64,000 nt of DNA from NCBI RefSeq assembly GCF_943736985.1, contig NZ_CALSFS010000001.1, positions 806,001-870,000 on the forward strand, written 5' to 3'. This DNA comes from Clostridium sp. Marseille-Q2269. Its GTDB lineage: Bacteria; Bacillota; Clostridia; Clostridiales; Clostridiaceae. Of this stretch, positions 27,294 through 36,105 are shown in pieces; the stretch's first letter is position 1; each line of letters begins with the position of its first letter. Under the pieces are notes generated by a model that did not search any database, was not told the origin of the DNA, and was given only the letters and a program-made list of their open reading frames with translations. Both the position numbers and the translations under genes were made by a program.

Positions 27294-28118
27294 TTATTGA
27301 TCTGCTAATTTGCTTGCTTCTGTAACGTACTTGTCTACAGCTTTTTCTTTCTTTAATCTATCTAATGTTTTATTTATTTCTTTAACTAAATCTGAATTTC
27401 CCTTTTTAACTGCTACTGCTGATCCTGCTTCTTCTGCATCAACTTTTATATCAGATACAACTAAATCCTTATTAGCTTTTACATATGAAGTGGCAACTGG
27501 TAATTCTACTAAAGTTGAATCAACTCTATTAGTATTAAGTGCTAAAATCAAATCAGATACTTTACCTAAACCTACTCTTTCAGCACCAGGAACTTGTTTT
27601 TTAGCTATTCCTTCTTGAATTGAACCCTTTTGAACTCCGATTTTCTTACCATCTAAATCTTTAGCTGTCTTAAATTTATCCTTATCAGCTTTTTTTACAA
27701 TTATTGATTGGACTGATGTATAATAAAGATCTGAAAAATCTACATTTTTCTTTCTTTCGTCTGTAGGAGTCATCCCTGATAGAACCAAATCAACCTTTCC
27801 TTGGTTTAAACTCGCAAGTAGTCCATCAAATTTCATGTCTTTAACTTCAAGTTTTACCCCAAGGTCTTTTGCTATTTGTTTTGCTATTTCAATATCAAAA
27901 CCTACAATTTCGTCTTTTCCATTTACTGATTTATGAAACTCATATGGTGGAAAATCAGCACTTGTTCCTAATACAAGCTTTCCACTTTTCTTTATCTTTT
28001 CCACAGCTGCTGATTTACTATCTGAAGAACTTTTATTACTTCCACATGCTGATAATGCAAACATTGAAATAGTTACCAATGATATTGCAATAATTTTCTT
28101 TAAACTCTTTTTTATCAT
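27294..28118 (-). CDS. Amino-acid ABC transporter substrate-binding lipoprotein
   Basis: A signal peptide with lipobox LSAC near residue 24 makes this a membrane-anchored lipoprotein. The mature part is a family 3 solute-binding protein: KLVLGTSADFPPYEF, GFDIEIAKQIAKDLG and DLVLSGMTPTDERKK are all visible. I chose the ATG at 28118 because GGGGG lies nine bases upstream. It is first in the operon and presumably defines the substrate, a polar or opine-type amino acid given the opine dehydrogenase at the end of the operon. Confidence 0.94.
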   Translation of the reverse strand: MIKKSLKKIIAISLVTISMFALSACGSNKSSSDSKSAAVEKIKKSGKLVLGTSADFPPYEFHKSVNGKDEIVGFDIEIAKQIAKDLGVKLEVKDMKFDGLLASLNQGKVDLVLSGMTPTDERKKNVDFSDLYYTSVQSIIVKKADKDKFKTAKDLDGKKIGVQKGSIQEGIAKKQVPGAERVGLGKVSDLILALNTNRVDSTLVELPVATSYVKANKDLVVSDIKVDAEEAGSAVAVKKGNSDLVKEINKTLDRLKKEKAVDKYVTEASKLADQ

Positions 28119-28446
28119 TTCATTTACCCCCAAGTATTTATATTAATAATTGTTTATTTGTTTCGTATAATTATATATAAATTTATATAATTATGCAACA
28201 CTTTCTTGTATATTAATTATTCCATTTAATGTATCCATCTCCTTATATATGCTAAGCAGTCCTTTTAACATCATATAGTAGTTCTTTTCATCTCTATTCC
28301 ATTTATTATTATATTTGTATATTTATGCGACTACTTCTGTTTTTTCTTAATATTCCTTCTATTAAGAAAATTAATGCATATGTTTTTAATTCCTTGTATT
28401 TTTTACCTATTAATTAGAGTTTTTTTGTAATTGTTTACATAAAAAT

Positions 28447-28544
28447 GGGACTGTGACATTAAATAAATTAATAACAATATATCGTTTTACAAGTTTAGGG
28501 TTAACACAATATATTGTAGGATTTATTCTTAATGTGACAGCCTC
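28447..28544. repeat. 98-bp inverted-repeat element
   Basis: GGGACTGTGACATTAA at the left and the reverse complement of TTAATGTGACAGCCTC at the right form ends with 13 of 16 matches. ACAATATAT is repeated as an inner inverted block. It has no ORF. The left end resembles the TGTGACATAAAA start of the repeats near 54.6 and 61.2 kb. The 28134-28700 region otherwise shows no gene. Confidence 0.5.
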
Positions 28545-28700
28545 ATAGATATATTTTTTCAATACCACTCTTAATTAAAATAGTACATTAAGTACATGAG
28601 TAATTATTACTATTTTAGTGACAATTGTGACACTATGTATTTGTTATTAGCCATTAATAATTATACGGTGCTTTAATAAATTAAAATCCATTTTTCATTA

Positions 28701-28850
28701 GGGTGTGTCTGAAAACTCAAAACTGAGCAAATAAAATTAAGAAAAAACAAAAAAACAGCAAGAATATATACTAATTAATGGCTAATTTATACTCCAAAAT
28801 TGCATTCAGCTAGTTATTTGCATAGCATCAAATAGTTTTCAGACACGCCC
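28701..28850. mobile_element. 150-bp MITE with 17-bp terminal inverted repeats and TA duplication
   Basis: GGGTGTGTCTGAAAACT at the left and AGTTTTCAGACACGCCC at the right are inverted repeats with one mismatch. TA flanks both ends, the target-duplication type of IS630/mariner-like elements. There is no transposase inside, so movement would need help from elsewhere. The right end lies within the acyl-CoA ligase gene: its last codons and TGA stop come from the repeat. Confidence 0.8.
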
Positions 28851-30434
28851 TAACTCACTTATATCGATTTTCCCGTTAGAGTTTAATTTTATATTTGAAA
28901 CTATGTTTAATTTTTTAGGACGCTTATGACTATCTAAATGTTCTCTACAATAATCCATTATTTCTTTTCTAGTAAGTGCTCTATCTTTTGTTAAAATAAC
29001 TGCTGCCACCTCTTGTCCTTTCATATTATCTGCTATAGGAAATACCACAGATTGAACTATTTTGGGATGTTTATTTAAAATTTTTTCCACCTCATAAGGT
29101 AGTATTTTTACTCCTCCTTTATTTATAATTCCATTTTCTCTACCTAAAATATATAAATTGCCTTGTTTATCTATCTTACCTATATCCCCTACAGTAGCCT
29201 TTGGTCTAAATGCTGGTGCTATATAAGAGCTTTCAACCCATACTCTTCCTTTTTTAAGTGTCAATTTAAACTCATTATTGAGATCTTCATTTAAAATTGT
29301 GTTTTTATTATTTTCTACTTTTTTAATAGGTATTTCAATATTTTCTATCCATATTTTTACCCCTGGAAATGGTTTTCCTACACTATTATCATTAAAGTTT
29401 TCTCTAAAATTTATATAAGTTATATGCCCCAGTTCACTGGCTCCGTAGTATTCACATATACCAGCTTTAGGAAATCTATGTTTTAACTTTTTTACCGTAT
29501 CTACATCAATTTTAGCCCCCGCACTTACCAAAGATTTTATATTATTAATATTATTCTTGAGCTCTTTTAGTAATAATCTATAATGAGCTGGAACCATAAA
29601 TATACTTGTTATATTATCCTGTTCTATTTGTCTTATCCAGGTTTTAGGATAAATACTTTTAGAAAATACTATAGTTCCCCCTTCATTTAACATATGTATA
29701 GCGCTATTAAGATTAGCAGTATAACTTAAAGATCCAACCAGGAAAAGTGTGTCATGGGAATCAATATTAAATATTTCACTTTGATATTTAAAAGCACTAG
29801 TCCAGCTAATATGATCTCTATATACAACTTTTCTCTTCCCCGTGGTTCCTGAACTTAAAGCTCCAAGAAATATATCATTATAATCTTCCTTATGTTTGTA
29901 ACCTAAAGTTTTTTCCTCTTGTTCATTATCATTTAATTTTGAATCTTTATCATCCTTGCAATACAAATCACAGTCTTCTTTATAGTCATAATATAAATTA
30001 TTGTTTTTTATATTATTTTTATGGCATATATTACGTTCTTTCTGATCTTTGCAATATAAATTCCATTCTGTTATATTTTCATTAAATATTTCTTTATTTT
30101 CTTTAAGATGATAAATAAAATTATCCTCCATCATAATAGATGAATTTGTGTACTTTCTTATATTATTGCGACTTTCATGTAATATTTTATTATCCACAGG
30201 TATAGAAATTAATCCTGTGTTTGCACAGGATAATAGATTAATTATAGTATTTATAGGATGTAAATCTTTTATTATTACTTTTTCTCCTCTTTTAAATTTT
30301 TCTTTTAAAAAGGAAGACTTTTTATCTATATATTTTATCAATTCTTCATAAGTAATACTGTCATTATTAAAAACCATACATGTTTTTGTTTTATGTTGTT
30401 TTGCATTTTCATATATAGAAGAAAAAATCAACAT
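28839..30434 (-). CDS. Acyl-CoA ligase (AMP-binding family), biotin-locus type
   Basis: This ANL-superfamily enzyme of 531 residues activates a carboxylic acid as acyl-AMP and then acyl-CoA. The P-loop is GALSSGTTGKRKVVYRD, the A5 motif YYGASELGH, the A8-like region GKIDKQGNLYILGRENG, and the A10 lysine lies in LNSNGKIDI near the end. A low-complexity Asn/Asp/Lys-rich insert occupies about residues 125-190. The final three codons and the stop come from an inserted MITE, but the catalytic Lys lies just before it. It resembles B. subtilis YhfT, which groups with BioY and a thiolase. Here the PTS locus separates it from them. Confidence 0.85.
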   Translation of the reverse strand: MLIFSSIYENAKQHKTKTCMVFNNDSITYEELIKYIDKKSSFLKEKFKRGEKVIIKDLHPINTIINLLSCANTGLISIPVDNKILHESRNNIRKYTNSSIMMEDNFIYHLKENKEIFNENITEWNLYCKDQKERNICHKNNIKNNNLYYDYKEDCDLYCKDDKDSKLNDNEQEEKTLGYKHKEDYNDIFLGALSSGTTGKRKVVYRDHISWTSAFKYQSEIFNIDSHDTLFLVGSLSYTANLNSAIHMLNEGGTIVFSKSIYPKTWIRQIEQDNITSIFMVPAHYRLLLKELKNNINNIKSLVSAGAKIDVDTVKKLKHRFPKAGICEYYGASELGHITYINFRENFNDNSVGKPFPGVKIWIENIEIPIKKVENNKNTILNEDLNNEFKLTLKKGRVWVESSYIAPAFRPKATVGDIGKIDKQGNLYILGRENGIINKGGVKILPYEVEKILNKHPKIVQSVVFPIADNMKGQEVAAVILTKDRALTRKEIMDYCREHLDSHKRPKKLNIVSNIKLNSNGKIDISELGRV

Positions 30435-30587
30435 TAAAAATAACCACGCTTTCTTTTGATTTTGATGTAATACATTATTTTATCATAATAATACTATTTT
30501 ATATCACATAGTTCTCTACTATACTTAATCTATTATGCTATTACATTTACCCAACAATCACACGAAAACTTTTTTATACACATAAAA

Positions 30588-30650
30588 GTACTCTCTTTAA
30601 AGTAGATTTTAACAGATTTTTTTTAAATCTGTCTACCTTAAAAAGAGTAC
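30588..30650 (-). terminator. Terminator of the PTS operon
   Basis: GTACTCT, TTTAA, GTAGA and AACAGATTT on one side pair with AAATCTGT, CTAC, TTAAA and AGAGTAC on the other, giving a stem of nearly 30 bp with a poly-T loop. It lies between the EIIA gene and the upstream region of the ligase gene. Confidence 0.75.
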
Positions 30651-30694
30651 CTATTATTAAACTAATTTTAAATAGCTAAAACAATAAACTTACC

Positions 30695-31108
30695 TTAATC
30701 TTCCTCTTCATCATTACTCATTCTTCTATAAATTTCTTTTACATCTATTATAGCATTTCTACCAACATTCATAAGACTATCCACTTCTTCTTCTGTATTC
30801 AAAACTGCTGTAATTACCATGGATATATTCATTCCACTTATAATCTTGTATTTATCGTCATTAACCAAATGTTTTACCACTGTATTGCATGGTGAACCTC
30901 CATATAGGTCAGCAAAAATCAAAATCTCTTCATAGTCTTCTAATTTACCAATCTCAGAATTAAGCTTTTCTGTAAATTTTTCAATACCTTCACCATTTTC
31001 TAAACAAACACAATAAATATCATCAACACTACCGGTAATCATTCCTACTGAATTTTTTAATTCACTAGCTAGTTTACCATGAGATACTAACATTATTCCT
31101 CTTTTCAT
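30695..31108 (-). CDS. PTS mannose-family EIIA component
   Basis: The 137-residue cytoplasmic protein has the mannose-family fold start GIMLVSHGKLASELKNSVG, with the phosphorylated His at residue 10. It accepts phosphate from HPr and passes it to EIIB. It is the last gene of the EIIB-EIIC-EIID-EIIA operon and is followed by a strong terminator. Separate EIIA and EIIB genes rather than a fused EIIAB are normal in this family. Confidence 0.94.
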   Translation of the reverse strand: MKRGIMLVSHGKLASELKNSVGMITGSVDDIYCVCLENGEGIEKFTEKLNSEIGKLEDYEEILIFADLYGGSPCNTVVKHLVNDDKYKIISGMNISMVITAVLNTEEEVDSLMNVGRNAIIDVKEIYRRMSNDEEED

Positions 31109-31140
31109 TTGTCATATCCTCCTTAAATTTTCAGTCAATA

Positions 31141-31962
31141 TTATGGAACTATAATACCTGTAACAGATAAACCTATAGCAATTAAAATAACAAATAAGAT
31201 TAATTTAGTAGTTGTCATTCCTTTTCTTCCTATTAACCAATAAAGAAACACTGCAAGCAATGCCTGTGGTAATTTAGGCATAATCTTATCAAACAAACCA
31301 GCCTGTAAATCTAACTTAGTTGAAAATAAATGTATTGTTGCCAATTTTATGTTAACCATTGATGCTACCATTGATCCAACAACTATTAATCCCAAAACGG
31401 ATATTGACTTAGTTATTGATTTAAGTTTATCACTATATACACTGATCAAATTAGCTCCCTGTTTGTAGCCAACCTTAAATAAAAATGGTCTTACAAAGAA
31501 TAATACAAATATATACCATACTTCCCACAAAATTAGCCCTATAGGATTTCCGTCCTTTGCCATTGTAGCTGCTATACTTCCAAATACTACTGAATTCATT
31601 ACTGCAAATATTGTATCACCTATTCCTGATAACGGTCCCATCAGTGATGTTTTTAATGAGCTTACTGTATCAATAGCTGAAATACCTTCTTGTTCTTCAA
31701 TGGCTATATCCATGCCTAAAATCAAATGTGTAAAATGTGGAGTACAATTGTAATACTGAGAATGTGCAACTAAGGCCTTTTGCTTAGCTTCTTCATCATC
31801 TCCATATAACTTATCTATTACTGGAAGCATTGTTGTTACATATCCTGCCCCATGCATCTTTCCATAATTCAAGCATAGTTGTCCTATTAAAGCCCATCTC
31901 CAGCTGATTTTTTTTAATTCTTTTTCACTAAACTTTTTATTCATCATAATCATCTCCTTCAA
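31141..31962 (-). CDS. PTS mannose-family EIID component
   Basis: The 273-residue protein starts soluble and ends in several transmembrane helices, as EIID proteins do. Family patterns include LGMDIAIEEQEG near residue 85 and LMGPLSGIGDTIF near residue 107. With EIIC it forms the sugar channel. Its start overlaps the EIIC end by 26 bp, so they are coupled. The transported sugar cannot be read from sequence. Confidence 0.94.
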   Translation of the reverse strand: MKEMIMMNKKFSEKELKKISWRWALIGQLCLNYGKMHGAGYVTTMLPVIDKLYGDDEEAKQKALVAHSQYYNCTPHFTHLILGMDIAIEEQEGISAIDTVSSLKTSLMGPLSGIGDTIFAVMNSVVFGSIAATMAKDGNPIGLILWEVWYIFVLFFVRPFLFKVGYKQGANLISVYSDKLKSITKSISVLGLIVVGSMVASMVNIKLATIHLFSTKLDLQAGLFDKIMPKLPQALLAVFLYWLIGRKGMTTTKLILFVILIAIGLSVTGIIVP

Positions 31963-32740
31963 AATCAGCTAATCCTACATTTGCTGTCTGTTGATTTAGA
32001 TTATTTGAATTTTTATAAATTACCATTGCAATAATTACTCCAATAATTGCTACTCCTGTTGTATTAAGTCCTAAATAGGCTGCTAATACAAATCCCAATA
32101 ATACAAAATGGATATTTTCTTTTGTTGGTAAATATTTTAATAATACTACAAATCCTACAATTGGAAGCATACCTCCAGCAATCTTAAATCCATTAACTAA
32201 CCACATTGGTGTGTAAGTAGCTAATATAGACACAATACTAGGTCCTACAATTAATCCAACAGCTACTGGAATAGCTCTTCCTAAAAATAAAGAAACAGCT
32301 CCTAATGTATTGTATCGTTGAATTTTTTTATAGTCTTTATCTTGTATTGCTTTATCAATTCTCCCTTGAAAAATTGAATTACACATTTTTGCAACAACAT
32401 CAAGTTGAATTGTAAGAGCTGCTACTGGAATTCCGAATGTAACAATATACTGCTGTGCCACACTCATTCCACCATTTAATGAAGCCAAAGCAATTACTAA
32501 GATAGTTGCGGAACGATATTCCGGAATGGATGATCCTCCAATTGCAGCCATACCTAAAGCAAGTAATTGAAAACTTCCACCTACTACTAGTCCTAAATGA
32601 GGATCTCCAACTACCAATCCAGTGAATAAACCTACTAAGACTATGTTATGGTAAAGACCCATCATAAGGCTCATTCCATCTAGGAAACTTATGCCTGCAA
32701 ATATTACGAGAACAATAATTTGCCATGATGCTAATAACAT
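31937..32740 (-). CDS. PTS mannose-family EIIC component
   Basis: This polytopic membrane protein of 267 residues carries EIIC features: GLVVGDPHLGLVVGGSFQLL near residue 40 and IGGSSIPEYRSATILV near residue 67. It forms the translocation path with EIID. It lies 105 bp after the EIIB gene on the same strand and is preceded by a GGAGGGGG ribosome site. Confidence 0.94.
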   Translation of the reverse strand: MLLASWQIIVLVIFAGISFLDGMSLMMGLYHNIVLVGLFTGLVVGDPHLGLVVGGSFQLLALGMAAIGGSSIPEYRSATILVIALASLNGGMSVAQQYIVTFGIPVAALTIQLDVVAKMCNSIFQGRIDKAIQDKDYKKIQRYNTLGAVSLFLGRAIPVAVGLIVGPSIVSILATYTPMWLVNGFKIAGGMLPIVGFVVLLKYLPTKENIHFVLLGFVLAAYLGLNTTGVAIIGVIIAMVIYKNSNNLNQQTANVGLADFEGDDYDE

Positions 32741-32844
32741 TTTTTCCCCCTCCTATAAATTTTATTGGGTTCTGTAAAGTCATATGAATATAGAGCTAAT
32801 AAAGCCTATTTAGCTATTTTTTCATAATAACTTTACAGAATGTA

Positions 32845-33324
32845 TTATTTTATTAAATCTTTATAATTTTCTCCAGCTTCTGCTGGTGTCATTTGCAATA
32901 TAACCTTCACTCCATGGTCACATATTTTATTTAAAACTTCTATATCTTCTTCATTTACATACACAGATCTTCTAAGCATTTTAGCTTCTCTTTTTCCAGC
33001 CAAATTGCCCAATACCAATTTATCATAGGTAACATTGTTCTCTAAAAGTTGTAAGAAGTATTTAGGATCTTTACTTATAATAAAAATTCTTTCATCTTGA
33101 TACTTATTAGATAGTAAATTTAAAATAGCTTTTTCAATAGAAAGAACAGAAAGTTTACAGTTTGCTGGGCAAGCCATTTTTAGTGCCATCTTATCCATAC
33201 TGCTTTTGATTATGTTATTATCAATAACCATTATTCTTTCAGCATTTAATTTATTTGTCCATGCTGTTGCCACCTGTCCATGAATCAACCTTTCATCAAT
33301 TCTTAATCCAACAATGTTAGCCAT
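32845..33324 (-). CDS. PTS mannose/sorbose-family EIIB component
   Basis: At 159 residues this is a stand-alone EIIB of the sorbose/mannose subfamily. LRIDERLIHGQVATAW near the start contains the phosphorylated His at about residue 15. VIDNNIIKSSMDK and the C-terminal GVKVILQMTP fit the fold. Its start overlaps the stop of the 829-residue gene by one base, coupling the transporter to that protein. Confidence 0.94.
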   Translation of the reverse strand: MANIVGLRIDERLIHGQVATAWTNKLNAERIMVIDNNIIKSSMDKMALKMACPANCKLSVLSIEKAILNLLSNKYQDERIFIISKDPKYFLQLLENNVTYDKLVLGNLAGKREAKMLRRSVYVNEEDIEVLNKICDHGVKVILQMTPAEAGENYKDLIK

Positions 33325-35813
33325 TATTTTTTCCTCCTATTTTCTAAATAATCAACAGAGTCAAATTCTGTAGAATACATAATATGTCCTGTTACATTCT
33401 CTGCCTTGTATGCCTTTCCCCAATTAGTATCAACTAATTCATATTTAAAATCTTCTCCAACAATATTAGGTTTACTAGAATTAAGCAACAATTCACATTT
33501 ACCTTCTTTGCCTTCTTCTGGGAATACATATACCGTTGCATTTTTTAATCCTTCTAATAAAACTCTACGTTTCATCACTATACTTACTGGACCATACTCA
33601 GTCATTGAAATTGGACCATTCTCCCCCTGTGTTACAAAAACACGACATTCACGATTGAAAGAACGTGGAAAATTGTAAACTCCATATCCATCTTCAATAA
33701 ACACTTCATGTCCTATTAGCAATGGAACTCCTAGTGGAAACCTCATTTTCATAGATACAGTTGTGTCGGGAAAATATCCTGAAAATATAAATGCATTATT
33801 ATTTCTATGAATTGTTAGTGCTGGCATTTTTGATTTTATATCTTTCTTTAAAAACTCAATATGATAATTAAACTTTTTCATTGCATGTCTTAATTGTAGT
33901 TCACTATTGAAATATTTTTTATTATCATGAGGCACAAGCAAGTTACTACCTTCTTTTACTTCATTGGCATTACTTCCTCTAACCCATACAATCTTTCCAT
34001 CTTTTTCACCGTAGATTCCAGTAACTCTTTCATTTATACCATCAGTTACTGTGGAAAGTACTTCATAGGATATATTCTTATCCCTAATTATAGTGTCTAT
34101 TCCTCCATCTGAAATATTACTATCATGCTTTATTGTATTAGAAACATATTCCTTTTCAAATTCATTTAAAGATTTGAAATTCACAGTTAATTCTCCAGAA
34201 ATAGCATCTGTAATTTGAATGTTTAGTAAATTTAAAATTTCTTCTCCTGCATTAGTCAATGAACCATATAACAGTACATCTCCACCATTCTCAACATATT
34301 TAATCAATGATTTTTCAAATATAGAATCCTTATAAGGCACAGGACATAATAATGTGGAACCTCTGTAATATTTATTATTTTCTAATGTATGATTAGAAAA
34401 TATTTCAGTGGATACAACTGTGCTAATTGGCATTCCAGCATTTATAGAAGATGTAATGAACCAATCTTCGAAAAACGCTTTTTTAAGATTATACTTTCCA
34501 TTGTACTTTTCAACATTTTGATATTCATTAAAAGGATATACCCATACAATAGGTGCTGCTTTATCTGGTGCCATTTTAATAGCTTTTGCAACATGAGGAG
34601 TAACGGTGTTTACAGCTTCATCTGGAAGTTCCCCAAAAGAAGTATCTACAGTTAATAAATTCATGTAACTTGGATTTTCTATTTCTAAATTTGAATTTAT
34701 TCTTGATATAGCCAGTGGCATATAAATGTCATGTGGCTCTCCTTCATATCTATCAAACCAAGGACTATTTATCCACCATGGATCATGAAGATAAAAACGA
34801 TACATATATTTACTATCATGTGGTAACTCTGAAATTCTTGACATATAGCCAGAAAGTTCTAATCCAAAGTTTTTATCTAATGCTGCCCAAGGAGAATTTG
34901 GCGGTGGTACAATATTAAAATCACCATCATATATCTCTTTAGTAGCTACTCCATCTGTGGCAAAATCAATACCTACACTTAAATTTGTTCCACGGGTCTG
35001 AACTTCATAATCAGGACATTCTGCTCTAAACAATTTCCAGAAATTTAAAGTTTTATTTTTTACATCGATTACTTTACTGTTATCTTGGCTAAAGGTTTTC
35101 CCGTCGAACAAAGGACCAGTAGTTGCCCAGTTTTCTGCTCCAAATCCAAATCCATTGGAAAACCAGATATAATCAAATTCCATGTCCTTTAGAAACTCAT
35201 TACATTGCTTACCTAAAAAAGTAGCAAACGGTGTCCCTTCTTTTATTCCATTAGGATATGCCTTATATACATAATTATCTTCATGTAATGTTTCATAACT
35301 AACAACAAAACTTTTATCACCCATTGTACCAGCTGTGCATATCTCCGGATGTCTATTGTACTTGAATTCAGATACTGCAAATTCTGGACCTGGATCAAAA
35401 GTAGCTCCCACTTTTATTTGTTTTCCTGTAATTTCATTTCCAATTTTTTTGATAATTCTGATAATTGTTTTTATATCACCATACGTAAATTCCGGTGGGT
35501 TTTCACAATACAAATATCGTTTAGCATGAGGACCAATTTTTTCTGGATCTTTTTCTTTACTCCAGTCTCCATGAAACTCATTTGCTCTACCAATATATCT
35601 AGCCCATTCAATATTCTTATTGGCATCTCCAGAATATTCTAAGATTTCGCTTCCATCTCCTATCCAAAGCAATACATCAACTACTTCGGTGTTCTTTAGT
35701 AATGGTTTCCATTGTTCAAATAAAGTAATACAAACATTCTCTATATAATCGTTTTCTTTAACTTTAAATGGTTTTAAACTCATTTCTAATGTAAATTCTC
35801 TTAATTTATTCAC
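33324..35813 (-). CDS. Large unrecognised protein of the PTS operon, 829 aa
   Basis: I do not recognise this family. The protein has no signal peptide or transmembrane segment, so it acts in the cytoplasm, where PTS-imported (phosphorylated) sugars arrive. It is rich in aromatic residues and Asp/Glu. It has motifs reminiscent of a barrel-type glycosidase (LYCENPPEFTYGDIK near 110, DYIWFSNGFGFGAENW near 215, YRFYLHDPWWINSPWFDRYE near 345). A central Rossmann-like piece (ENGGDVLLYGSL near 510) and a beta-rich C-terminus follow. The GTG start lies after AGAGAGG. As first gene of a PTS operon, a role in cleaving the imported glycan is an inference only. Confidence 0.8.
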   Translation of the reverse strand: MNKLREFTLEMSLKPFKVKENDYIENVCITLFEQWKPLLKNTEVVDVLLWIGDGSEILEYSGDANKNIEWARYIGRANEFHGDWSKEKDPEKIGPHAKRYLYCENPPEFTYGDIKTIIRIIKKIGNEITGKQIKVGATFDPGPEFAVSEFKYNRHPEICTAGTMGDKSFVVSYETLHEDNYVYKAYPNGIKEGTPFATFLGKQCNEFLKDMEFDYIWFSNGFGFGAENWATTGPLFDGKTFSQDNSKVIDVKNKTLNFWKLFRAECPDYEVQTRGTNLSVGIDFATDGVATKEIYDGDFNIVPPPNSPWAALDKNFGLELSGYMSRISELPHDSKYMYRFYLHDPWWINSPWFDRYEGEPHDIYMPLAISRINSNLEIENPSYMNLLTVDTSFGELPDEAVNTVTPHVAKAIKMAPDKAAPIVWVYPFNEYQNVEKYNGKYNLKKAFFEDWFITSSINAGMPISTVVSTEIFSNHTLENNKYYRGSTLLCPVPYKDSIFEKSLIKYVENGGDVLLYGSLTNAGEEILNLLNIQITDAISGELTVNFKSLNEFEKEYVSNTIKHDSNISDGGIDTIIRDKNISYEVLSTVTDGINERVTGIYGEKDGKIVWVRGSNANEVKEGSNLLVPHDNKKYFNSELQLRHAMKKFNYHIEFLKKDIKSKMPALTIHRNNNAFIFSGYFPDTTVSMKMRFPLGVPLLIGHEVFIEDGYGVYNFPRSFNRECRVFVTQGENGPISMTEYGPVSIVMKRRVLLEGLKNATVYVFPEEGKEGKCELLLNSSKPNIVGEDFKYELVDTNWGKAYKAENVTGHIMYSTEFDSVDYLENRRKK

Positions 35814-35855
35814 AATACATACCTCTCTTTAAATATTGCACCCTAGGATGTTTTT

Positions 35856-35885
35856 ATTATACATCCATATCTAAATAAATCTCAA
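35856..35885 (-). promoter_or_regulatory. Promoter of the 829-aa gene / PTS operon
   Basis: On the minus strand TTGAGA and TATAAT are separated by 18 bp, about 40 bases before the GTG start at 35813. Confidence 0.6.
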
Positions 35886-35902
35886 TACTTGTTGCTATAC
35901 TT

Positions 35903-35959
35903 TGAACATCGTTCCTAAAATAAGCGTATTTTTATGTGATTTATCTGGAACGCGGTTCC
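35903..35959. promoter_or_regulatory. Two GAAC-N3-GTTC dyads, candidate RpiR operators
   Basis: GAACATCGTTC (35904-35914) and GGAACGCGGTTCC (35947-35959) share the same GAAC-N3-GTTC plan. Their centres are about 44 bp apart, close to four helical turns. They lie in the divergent region, just upstream of the PTS-operon promoter. A SIS-domain regulator dimer is a sensible ligand, given the rpiR-type gene on the other side. Confidence 0.6.
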
Positions 35960-36040
35960 TAATATACATCGTTTACATTTATATACAAATCATTTGTATT
36001 CTAAATTTATGAAATTTTATTTCCACATTAACATACATAC

Positions 36041-36068
36041 TTTACAATAAACATAGATAAGATATAAT
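36041..36068 (+). promoter_or_regulatory. Promoter of the rpiR-type gene
   Basis: TTTACA and TATAAT with a 16-bp spacer lie 37 bases before the chosen ATG. Confidence 0.6.
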
Positions 36069-36105
36069 TATTATTAATAATTATTTAAAAGTGAGGTTGT
36101 TATAT

